From an uncultured Acidimicrobiales bacterium (GTDB taxonomy: Bacteria > Actinomycetota > Acidimicrobiia > Acidimicrobiales > SZUA-35), in the NCBI GenBank assembly GCA_938028175.1, contig CALJAE010000027.1, positions 1 through 5,155 on the forward strand: a stretch of 5,155 nt of DNA. The letters run 5' to 3'. Each line of letters starts with the position of its first letter. Within the stretch, counting starts at the first letter, position 1. Under the pieces are notes generated by a model, which was not told the DNA's origin, did no database searches, and saw only the letters and a program-made list of their open reading frames with translations. Made by a program: the position numbers and the translations under genes. Shown piece by piece: positions 1 to 4,490 of the stretch.

Positions 1-521
1 GAATCTTCTGCAATCTTTCCGGCATCTAAGAACGTGTGACTGTTCTCATCGATCCCGACACGCATCTTGACAGTTACTGGCACATCGCCAGCGGCTTTAA
101 CAGCGTTGTTGACGATAGCTTCGAACAGTTTTCGTTTGTAGGGGAGAGCGCCACCTCCACCATTGCGTGTCACTTTGCGGACAGGGCAGCCAAAGTTGAG
201 ATCAATATGATCGACTCGGTTTTGTTCGACCAAAGCTGATACTGCCTTGTAAGCAATATCAGGGTCAACGACGGCGAGTTGCAGACTGCGAGGTGTCTCA
301 TCGGGAGCAAAGTCAGCCAAACGGTGAGTCTTAGCGTTCTGTTCGACCAAGGCACGAGCAGAAATCATCTCGCTCACATAAAGCCCAGCACCAAACTGGC
401 GACACAATCGCCTGAACGGAGAGTTAGTAACCCCAGCCATAGGTGCCAGAATTACAGGCATATCAACTTTGATAGGTCCTATCTGTAACTGTTTGTAGGC
501 AGGTTTAGTCGTCGACGCCAT
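1..521 (-). CDS. dusB: tRNA-dihydrouridine synthase, DusB type (C-terminus beyond window)
   Basis: This FMN enzyme reduces uridine to dihydrouridine in the D-loop or other tRNA loops with NAD(P)H, in the cytosol. I translated the minus strand from the ATG at 519-521; the frame stays open to base 1, giving 173 residues, roughly half of a normal Dus (about 320-350 residues). Residues 26-37 read APMAGVTNSPFR, the FMN-binding start of the TIM barrel. Residues 107-113 (DLNFGCP) hold the family signature, with Cys112 as the presumed catalytic cysteine. The glycine run GGGGALP follows at 121-127, and VKMRVG (151-156) is the usual Dus lysine-containing strand. Start choice: the next ATG is codon 21, inside the conserved N-terminus, so ATG521 is best. 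No Shine-Dalgarno is visible; a TAGAAT box 8 nt upstream suggests a leaderless mRNA. It lies 30 nt after the 157-residue gene on the same strand. Dus identity is very sure; the DusB subclass is inferred from sequence style. Confidence 0.95.
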   Translation of the reverse strand, partial: MASTTKPAYKQLQIGPIKVDMPVILAPMAGVTNSPFRRLCRQFGAGLYVSEMISARALVEQNAKTHRLADFAPDETPRSLQLAVVDPDIAYKAVSALVEQNRVDHIDLNFGCPVRKVTRNGGGGALPYKRKLFEAIVNNAVKAAGDVPVTVKMRVGIDENSHTFLDAGKIAED

Positions 522-529
522 AGCTATCA

Positions 530-535
530 ATTCTA
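530..535 (-). promoter_or_regulatory. Possible -10 box for the dus gene, leaderless
   Basis: On the minus strand the hexamer TAGAAT ends 8 nt before the dus ATG, so transcription would start at or next to the start codon. It fits the actinobacterial TANNNT -10 pattern. No good TTGACA-like -35 element lies 16-18 nt upstream, and no ribosome binding site is present, which fits leaderless translation. The gene may also be read through from the two genes upstream. Confidence 0.4.
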
Positions 536-551
536 AGGCTAGTTCTAGAGT

Positions 552-1025
552 TTAGAGACTGTGCCCAATGGGGGTGGCGCCGTTTAAACAATCGCGTCTA
601 GCATCTATATATCCTCTATCAGTCAAATAGGATTGGGTTATTCTCGCCGGGGTAAAGTAAATCTGCATTTTTCTAACCCTTTTGCTCAGGCTGCGGAGCA
701 AATTCAGTAGTTCTTTTTCCTCGAGAGTTTCGACGAGCTCCTCATCTACCAAAGATAAATCTAAGAGTTCTTCATGGAAATTTCGAAAGCTAGGTCCATA
801 CTCTTGACCTTTAGGTAGCGCCCAGCCCACAAGTTCTTCGATTGTTTCTACCAGTTCAGCGAATTCGTTGGTGTTAACTACGAACTCGATGAATGGCACT
901 AGTTTTTGATTGCGCTGTAGATCCCACATCGCATTAAGTTCAAGTGCGAACCAATCAATCAAGTAGTTGATTCGCTTGACTCTTGGCTCTAGCAATGGCA
1001 TTGAATTTTTCACCGGAACGTTCAT
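552..1025 (-). CDS. Unrecognised acidic helical protein, 157 aa
   Basis: I do not recognise this protein. It reads from an ATG (1023-1025) to a TAA (552-554). There is no signal peptide or membrane segment, so it is probably cytosolic. Residues 15-50 are rich in hydrophobic and aromatic residues (INYLIDWFALELNAMWDL, then FIEFVV). Residues 54-67 and 85-110 are strongly acidic, leucine-rich probable helices (FAELVETIEELV; EELVETLEEKELLNLL). A basic patch follows (SKRVRKM, 114-120), and the C-terminus is mixed (DARRDCLNGA). No nuclease, methylase or ATP-binding motif is visible. The Shine-Dalgarno is weak; the second ATG (codon 9) is an alternative start preceded by GGTGA. It follows the 327-residue gene after 31 nt and precedes dus by 30 nt, so it is probably co-transcribed with the former and may act with it. 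The ORF is convincing from length, neighbours and composition; its function is unknown. Confidence 0.75.
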   Translation of the reverse strand: MNVPVKNSMPLLEPRVKRINYLIDWFALELNAMWDLQRNQKLVPFIEFVVNTNEFAELVETIEELVGWALPKGQEYGPSFRNFHEELLDLSLVDEELVETLEEKELLNLLRSLSKRVRKMQIYFTPARITQSYLTDRGYIDARRDCLNGATPIGHSL

Positions 1026-1056
1026 ACGGGTATTCTTTCAATAAGGCTTTCGCAGC

Positions 1057-2040
1057 CTAAATTAGTGTGTTTCGGATTGCTTGGTTAACGGCAATATTGG
1101 CCCGATTACTTTGATGATTGGCAATAGCTAGTAGAACGGCTGGTTGTGAAGCGCTTTCGATCGCAGGCCTGGTTTTGATGGCGTTGAGATACGCAAAGAA
1201 GTCTGATGCCTCTTCAGGCGGCAGCTGATCAATAGCTTCTTGTAGCTGCTCAGCTTGCTCTAGCGTTCCAGTGCCAGGGAGATCATTATCAAAGATCTTC
1301 TTTAGCGCAGCATAAATCTCAACCGGGTCAAGCCGAGCATGTTGAGGAATGTGAGCGTCATGGTTTCGGGTACTCCTGGTCACGAGCATATTGAAGAGAG
1401 GGGGAGCGTTAGGAAACTTTTTTCTTTCTTTAAGTGAAGGGTCAAGGGGTGACCTCGGAATCGTGCCCTCTATCCAATTATCGTCACCGAATGGTGAAAC
1501 GTCACCGGCGTTGATTTGTTGCTCGGGAAAATCTCCGGCCGCCATCGAATCAGCGATATTTGGAATTTCCGGAAGAGATGCGTCTTGGGGGTTATGGCGA
1601 GCTTGTTTTCGATGGTACTCTTCAATCGATTCGAGTATGTGCTCGAACCCGCTTGTTGAATAGAGCTCTTCTGCTGCCCTGAGATCTTCTTCCGTTTCGA
1701 TTGAGTGATTCTCTGTCCAGAATCGAGCTAGAGACTTAAGTAGCTGAAAATCTAAGTCTAGGGAAATATGTGTGGCCAAGAGCATGTCGTGCCAACACTC
1801 AAATGATTTAAACTCTGTGTATTCTCGAATCCTCTCCCTGACTGCTGAGCTTTTAATTCCGATGGTTACTTGGGCTGCTAGGGCCGCATTCTCCCAGTTT
1901 GTTAGCGGTATTTCCATAGCCAGATCTTCCGCAGTTGCTGGCGATAATGTTTCGGCTTCGATGGCCTCCATAAGTCTTAGCCATTTTTTGGTTGGAGTAC
2001 CTGCATTAGAACCGCGGTCTGAACCAGTCGTATCTGACAT
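1057..2040 (-). CDS. Unrecognised two-part helical protein, 327 aa
   Basis: I do not recognise this protein. It starts at ATG 2038-2040, supported by AGAGG 7 nt upstream, and ends at TAG 1057-1059. After a Ser/Thr/Gly-rich tail (1-17), residues 18-145 look all-helical and acidic, with aromatic positions such as FKSFECWHDML (77-87) and LARFWTENH (104-112). Residues about 146-235 are a likely flexible linker rich in Pro, Asp and Asn. Residues 236-327 form a second helical part (DPVEIYAALKKIF, then EQAEQLQEAIDQLPPEEASDFFAYLNAI, split here at about 260 and 270). There is no signal peptide, membrane segment, Walker motif, PD-(D/E)xK or HNH motif that I can see. It is transcribed divergently from the DNA methyltransferase and sits 31 nt upstream of the 157-residue gene, the likely first gene of an operon. 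A role with the methyltransferase is possible only from position. An alternative is an ordinary cytosolic scaffold or regulatory protein. Confidence 0.8.
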   Translation of the reverse strand: MSDTTGSDRGSNAGTPTKKWLRLMEAIEAETLSPATAEDLAMEIPLTNWENAALAAQVTIGIKSSAVRERIREYTEFKSFECWHDMLLATHISLDLDFQLLKSLARFWTENHSIETEEDLRAAEELYSTSGFEHILESIEEYHRKQARHNPQDASLPEIPNIADSMAAGDFPEQQINAGDVSPFGDDNWIEGTIPRSPLDPSLKERKKFPNAPPLFNMLVTRSTRNHDAHIPQHARLDPVEIYAALKKIFDNDLPGTGTLEQAEQLQEAIDQLPPEEASDFFAYLNAIKTRPAIESASQPAVLLAIANHQSNRANIAVNQAIRNTLI

Positions 2041-2047
2041 TATTCCG

Positions 2048-2052
2048 CCTCT
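2048..2052 (-). promoter_or_regulatory. Ribosome binding site of the 327-aa gene
   Basis: The minus strand reads AGAGG, then 7 nt, then the ATG at 2040. This is a standard Shine-Dalgarno distance and settles the start of the 327-residue gene. Confidence 0.65.
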
Positions 2053-2065
2053 TTCGCCTGCTTTA

Positions 2066-2092
2066 ATTGTAGCCAGCGCTAAACAATCTCAA
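2066..2092 (-). promoter_or_regulatory. Probable promoter of the two-gene unknown operon
   Basis: On the minus strand TTGAGA (2087-2092) is followed by TACAAT (2066-2071). Each matches the sigma-70-type consensus at five of six positions. The spacer is 15 nt, shorter than the usual 17, which lowers confidence. Start of transcription would fall near 2059, leaving a short leader that contains the AGAGG ribosome binding site. The promoter faces away from that of the methyltransferase, so the two could be co-regulated from the shared 157-nt region. Confidence 0.45.
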
Positions 2093-2170
2093 CACTGGAG
2101 CGAATATGTGGTCGGGTGAGCTGAGAATTGCAAGTATCTGAAGTCAGGAACCGCAGTCGGCTGTGTGTAC

Positions 2171-2180
2171 CTATATATAG
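2171..2180. repeat. Perfect 10-bp palindrome in the methyltransferase promoter
   Basis: CTATATATAG is identical on both strands and lies just upstream of the proposed -10 box (2184-2189), inside the promoter spacer. It could be a repressor or controller site, or itself act as a -10 (TATATA) for a longer leader. AT-rich palindromes of this size also arise by chance. Confidence 0.3.
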
Positions 2181-2183
2181 GGC

Positions 2184-2189
2184 TAGTAT
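2184..2189 (+). promoter_or_regulatory. Possible -10 box for the DNA methyltransferase, leaderless
   Basis: TAGTAT ends 8 nt before ATG 2198, the same spacing and nearly the same hexamer as in front of dus. A transcript would begin at about 2195-2198, that is at the start codon or at the in-frame GTG just before it. No Shine-Dalgarno stands at a normal distance from this ATG, and no strong -35 is seen, so the case rests on the -10 and its spacing. Confidence 0.4.
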
Positions 2190-2197
2190 CGCTTGTG

Positions 2198-3544
2198 ATG
2201 GCTACTGAGACTAAGAGCTTCGGTTCGGGGCGCAGAGAATCCCATAACTCCGACGCTTTCTATGCTCGGTTTCGCCAGCCTGTGCTTTCTGATGATGAAA
2301 CCGTTGTTCGAGATAGCGAGTTTGTTGATTCGCTAGGCGCAGGCCAGTGCTTTCATGGCGACGCACGTGACATGTCACAAATCAAAGACTCATCTATTGC
2401 GCTTGTCGTAACTTCGCCTCCGTACTTTGTTGGTAAAGACTACGAGCTCACAGAGATCGACTTAGACAAAATCGAAAGTGAGTCTGACTCTGGTGAGGGG
2501 CCAGCAAACTTTGAAGAGTACTTAGAGCTTCTGCACGATGTGTTCGCTGAGTGTTATCGAGTTTTAGAACCAGGTGGCCGCATAGCTGTGAACGTAGCAA
2601 ACCTTGGGCGTAAACCGTATCGATCACTGTCTGCCGATGTGAGCCGCATCTTGTCAGACGAAATTGGTTTCTTGTTACGTGGTGAGATCATCTGGCAGAA
2701 ATCAAAGACTTCATCTGGGTCATGCGCATGGGGCAGTTTCGCCAAAGCCACTAACCCAGTGATAAGAGACATGACCGAGCGAGTAATAGTGGCAAGCAAA
2801 GGAATGTTCTCCAGAGCACAAACTCCTGCTAAACGTGAGAAAGCTGGACTGCCGTATGTCTCCACTCTCTCTAATGATGAGTTTATGGATGCCACCACAG
2901 ATGTTTGGCAAATAGACCCTGAGTCAGCTAAACGTGTAGGACATCCAGCGCCGTTCCCAGTAGCGATACCTGAAAGACTCATTAACTTGTACACATTTGC
3001 TGACGATCTTGTTCTCGATCCGTTCTGCGGCGTGGGCACAACCATGATCGCAGCCGCAAAGGCAGGACGTATTGGTATTGGTTACGATACAGAACTCGAA
3101 TATGTGGAGGCTGCCAACAGTCGGCTAGAAGAACATGTCGACACACAACAACTAGATCTAGAAGTGACCGAGGGCTACGACAAAGCGGTAGCCGAAGGCA
3201 AGAAACTCGCTGACTTGGCAGATAGTTACTTGCGTGCACACAACTACACACTTCACGACAGTCGCAAAGAGCTAAAAATTTCTGGGCTCGAATTCGATGC
3301 TCTAGTAACCGACTCAACAGGACGACAACAGCTAGTTCTGGTCGCTGGCGGTTTCTTAGTAAACAAGCCAGGCCTTGGTTCAATCGATGACGTGATGCGA
3401 GTAGTGGCCCACGCTGCAATTGCAGACAGGGAAGAACCAATACTTGTGCTGACAGCTAACGCTCCGAAGAAGAACTCGACCTCGAGCAAAGTCCTGGCTA
3501 AAGCAGTCGCCGACGGACTGATCGAACTAGTTACCTTAGGCTGA
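2198..3544 (+). CDS. Beta-class DNA methyltransferase (probable N4-cytosine) with C-terminal extension
   Basis: A site-specific amino-methyltransferase that would transfer a methyl group from S-adenosylmethionine to the exocyclic amine of a base in a DNA target. Numbered from ATG 2198 (448 residues): VTSPPYF at 71-77 is catalytic motif IV and fits the N4-cytosine signature (hydrophobic-T-S-P-P-F/Y). WQKS lies near 166-169, TTDVWQI at 233-239 and GHPAPFPVAIPERLI at 249-262. DPFCGVGTT at 274-282 is the SAM-binding motif I, followed by GIGYDTE (293-299). The order IV before I is the beta class, also that of CcrM-like adenine enzymes, so N6-adenine is not excluded. Residues about 320-448 are an extra domain lying after the catalytic core. 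An in-frame GTG at 2165 would add 11 hydrophobic residues; I prefer the ATG because of the -10 box 8 nt upstream. The gene is divergent from two unknown genes and no recognisable restriction endonuclease is adjacent, so it may be an orphan. The target sequence cannot be read from this. Confidence 0.93.
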   Translation: MATETKSFGSGRRESHNSDAFYARFRQPVLSDDETVVRDSEFVDSLGAGQCFHGDARDMSQIKDSSIALVVTSPPYFVGKDYELTEIDLDKIESESDSGEGPANFEEYLELLHDVFAECYRVLEPGGRIAVNVANLGRKPYRSLSADVSRILSDEIGFLLRGEIIWQKSKTSSGSCAWGSFAKATNPVIRDMTERVIVASKGMFSRAQTPAKREKAGLPYVSTLSNDEFMDATTDVWQIDPESAKRVGHPAPFPVAIPERLINLYTFADDLVLDPFCGVGTTMIAAAKAGRIGIGYDTELEYVEAANSRLEEHVDTQQLDLEVTEGYDKAVAEGKKLADLADSYLRAHNYTLHDSRKELKISGLEFDALVTDSTGRQQLVLVAGGFLVNKPGLGSIDDVMRVVAHAAIADREEPILVLTANAPKKNSTSSKVLAKAVADGLIELVTLG

Positions 3545-3550
3545 CTTGGT

Positions 3551-3566
3551 TCGTCATCCCAAACTT
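3551..3566 (+). repeat. Partial copy (left arm) of the CTTGA hairpin repeat
   Basis: TCGTCATCCCAAACTT here is repeated exactly at 3571-3586, 20 nt further on. This first copy has the left arm and start of the loop but no matching right arm, so it is a truncated unit lying 7 nt after the methyltransferase stop. Confidence 0.85.
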
Positions 3567-3571
3567 AAACT

Positions 3572-3598
3572 CGTCATCCCAAACTTGATTTGGGATCC
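3572..3598 (+). repeat. 27-bp hairpin repeat, copy 1
   Basis: An 8-bp perfect stem, ATCCCAAA (3576-3583) with TTTGGGAT (3589-3596), closes a CTTGA loop (3584-3588). It is preceded by CGTC and followed by CC. It lies about 30 nt after the methyltransferase stop and could form the 3' end of its mRNA, but no run of T follows, so a classical terminator is not supported. The same layout with a different stem occurs at 3646-3672 and 4461-4487. Confidence 0.85.
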
Positions 3599-3614
3599 TA
3601 ACTTTCGCCCACCT

Positions 3615-3677
3615 TGACCTCATCGATTCGTCAACGTTGTGAGTCCGTCATTCTGAACTTGATTCAGAATCTAGGCT
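3615..3677 (+). repeat. Upstream direct-repeat block flanking the membrane-protein gene
   Basis: Two stretches recur downstream of the next gene. Bases 3615-3639 (from TGACCTCATCGATTCG to AACGTTG) equal 4402-4426 over 25 bp. Bases 3633-3672 equal 4448-4487 over 40 bp, and the match extends to 3677/4492 with one mismatch. In this copy the two stretches overlap at AACGTTG, so it is the compact form; the downstream block has extra sequence at that point. Confidence 0.9.
3646..3672 (+). repeat. 27-bp hairpin repeat, copy 2
   Basis: The stem ATTCTGAA (3650-3657) pairs with TTCAGAAT (3663-3670) around the loop CTTGA (3658-3662), between CGTC and CT. Compared with copy 1, three stem base pairs differ and all three stay paired, which argues that the fold is selected or was copied as a unit. 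A T-rich stretch begins 7 nt after it, so weak termination of the methyltransferase transcript is possible. Confidence 0.88.
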
Positions 3678-3722
3678 GTTTTGTTGTCTAAAAAATGCTG
3701 TTTTAACGGGGTAATTGGCTGG

Positions 3723-3750
3723 TTGTAGTTTGTTAGAGGTCGCTTACACT
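3723..3750 (+). promoter_or_regulatory. Possible promoter of the membrane-protein gene
   Basis: TTGTAG (3723-3728), a 16-nt spacer, then TACACT (3745-3750). The -10 fits TANNNT; the -35 keeps TTG only. Transcription would start near 3757, giving a leader of about 24 nt that contains the AGGCGG ribosome binding site. It lies downstream of the repeat block, so the gene would carry its own promoter inside the repeat-bounded unit. Confidence 0.4.
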
Positions 3751-3766
3751 TGATAGAGGCGACAAA

Positions 3767-3772
3767 AGGCGG
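3767..3772 (+). promoter_or_regulatory. Ribosome binding site of the membrane-protein gene
   Basis: AGGCGG lies 8 nt before ATG 3781, one base from the ideal AGGAGG, and supports that start codon. Confidence 0.6.
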
Positions 3773-3780
3773 AAACGACA

Positions 3781-4392
3781 ATGGCGGAAGAATCTAATGT
3801 TCAAGTTTCGAAAGACTCAGGTGTAGTCGGGTGGTATATGAGTCTTTCTGTAATTCGCAAGGTTGCATTCTCGTCTAGTTTTGGTGCTGCTTTGCTAATG
3901 CTTAGTGCCTTTCCAGAGGAGATTTTTAATGATGATCGCCCCGGTAACAGGGTTAACCTTCGTCTATTAGAAGGCAGCAGTATTACTGAAGCTCAGAGGG
4001 TTGCGCTCGAAAGTGCAATTACTAACACCATAGATATACCTATTTCTTATAATCCAGGCACAGCAAGGATTTTTTATTTCTGGCCTGCAGATGGCAATAG
4101 AGTTACACGCAGAGGGTTCCTTCTCTATAGCTATGATGCTGAGATTCGCTCAGTCGGAGACGTTTTACTAATTAACGGTTCCCGATGGGATATTAGCGAT
4201 CTACAGTCAATTGCTGATGGCACTGCTGGTCCTGGAGTACTTTCGTCATGGGAGGATTTTATGATTCACTTAAATTGGCTAGAAGAAGACGAAACCCTTT
4301 TATCTTCGACAGCACCTTACGGTGTGGTTAGTTTTCCTGGAGTAGAAGCACCACTACCTGGTTCACCTATCGTAATCCAGCGAAGTCACTAA
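3781..4392 (+). CDS. Unrecognised protein with one N-terminal membrane segment, 203 aa
   Basis: I do not recognise this protein. It starts at ATG 3781 with a Shine-Dalgarno 8 nt upstream and ends in TAA at 4390-4392. Residues 1-25 are polar. Arg26-Lys27 then precede a hydrophobic stretch at about 28-44 (VAFSSSFGAALLMLSAF), which looks like a signal anchor that would leave residues 45-203 outside the membrane; an uncleaved anchor is likelier than a secreted form, since no clear cleavage site is seen. The outer part has strand-like patches (IPISYNPGTARIFYFWPADG at 86-105; RGFLLYSY at 111-118; VGDVLLINGSRWDISDLQSI at 125-144) and a Pro-rich C-terminus (PGVEAPLPGSPIVIQ), so a small mixed alpha/beta domain is plausible. 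It stands alone between two related repeat blocks and meets the TolB-like gene tail to tail. Nothing ties it functionally to the methyltransferase. Reality of the gene is well supported; function unknown. Confidence 0.78.
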   Translation: MAEESNVQVSKDSGVVGWYMSLSVIRKVAFSSSFGAALLMLSAFPEEIFNDDRPGNRVNLRLLEGSSITEAQRVALESAITNTIDIPISYNPGTARIFYFWPADGNRVTRRGFLLYSYDAEIRSVGDVLLINGSRWDISDLQSIADGTAGPGVLSSWEDFMIHLNWLEEDETLLSSTAPYGVVSFPGVEAPLPGSPIVIQRSH

Positions 4393-4394
4393 AA

Positions 4395-4404
4395 GTCATT
4401 CTGA
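4395..4404 (+). repeat. Truncated left arm of the hairpin repeat
   Basis: GTCATTCTGA begins 2 nt after the stop of the membrane-protein gene and matches the left arm of the complete copies at 3646 and 4461. It then runs directly into the second direct-repeat block (from 4402) instead of a loop and right arm. It is a remnant or rearrangement junction; at 10 bp chance cannot be wholly excluded, though the position is telling. Confidence 0.6.
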
Positions 4405-4426
4405 CCTCATCGATTCGTCAACGTTG

Positions 4427-4465
4427 ACGTTGTGGGTTTGTCAGGAAAACGTTGTGAGTCCGTCA
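4427..4465 (+). repeat. Imperfect tandem duplication, 22-nt period
   Basis: ACGTTGTGGGTTTGTCA (4427-4443) and ACGTTGTGAGTCCGTCA (4449-4465) agree at 14 of 17 positions, 22 nt apart. ACGTTG also occurs at 4421-4426, directly adjacent. This explains the extra bases in the downstream block compared with the compact upstream block. Confidence 0.7.
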
Positions 4466-4487
4466 TTCTGAACTTGATTCAGAATCT
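4461..4487 (+). repeat. 27-bp hairpin repeat, copy 3
   Basis: Identical to copy 2: ATTCTGAA (4465-4472), loop CTTGA (4473-4477), TTCAGAAT (4478-4485). It lies between the 3' ends of two converging genes; on the minus strand the stem begins 5 nt after the TolB-like stop. No T run follows on either strand, so a role in ending or protecting both mRNAs is possible but not shown. Confidence 0.88.
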
Positions 4488-4490
4488 GGG

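Noticed and set aside
36..488. Small open frames at 36-239 and 279-488 (plus) and 170-355 (minus)
   Set aside because: They overlap the clearly identified dus frame, which is open to the left edge.
1044..1058. Hairpin AGGCT-TTCGC-AGCCT between the two unknown genes
   Set aside because: Only 5 bp of stem with no T run; too weak to call a terminator or attenuator.
1391..2119. Open frames on the plus strand at 1391-1663 and 1772-2119
   Set aside because: They lie opposite the 327-residue gene, lack ribosome binding sites and have low-complexity Ser-rich translations typical of antisense shadows.
2165..2197. Upstream GTG start for the methyltransferase, adding 11 residues
   Set aside because: It has no Shine-Dalgarno, would put the proposed -10 box inside the gene, and adds residues unlike the start of related enzymes. 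Not excluded outright.
2554..3489. Minus-strand open frames opposite the methyltransferase
   Set aside because: The methyltransferase motifs establish the plus-strand reading; the opposite frames show no family features.
3572..3672. Rho-independent terminator after the methyltransferase
   Set aside because: The stems are 8 bp and AT-rich or followed by mixed sequence rather than a T run, so they are annotated as repeats with possible 3'-end function only.
3545..4490. CRISPR array
   Set aside because: Repeats are hairpins and blocks with irregular spacing and a gene between them; there are no regular spacers and no cas genes.
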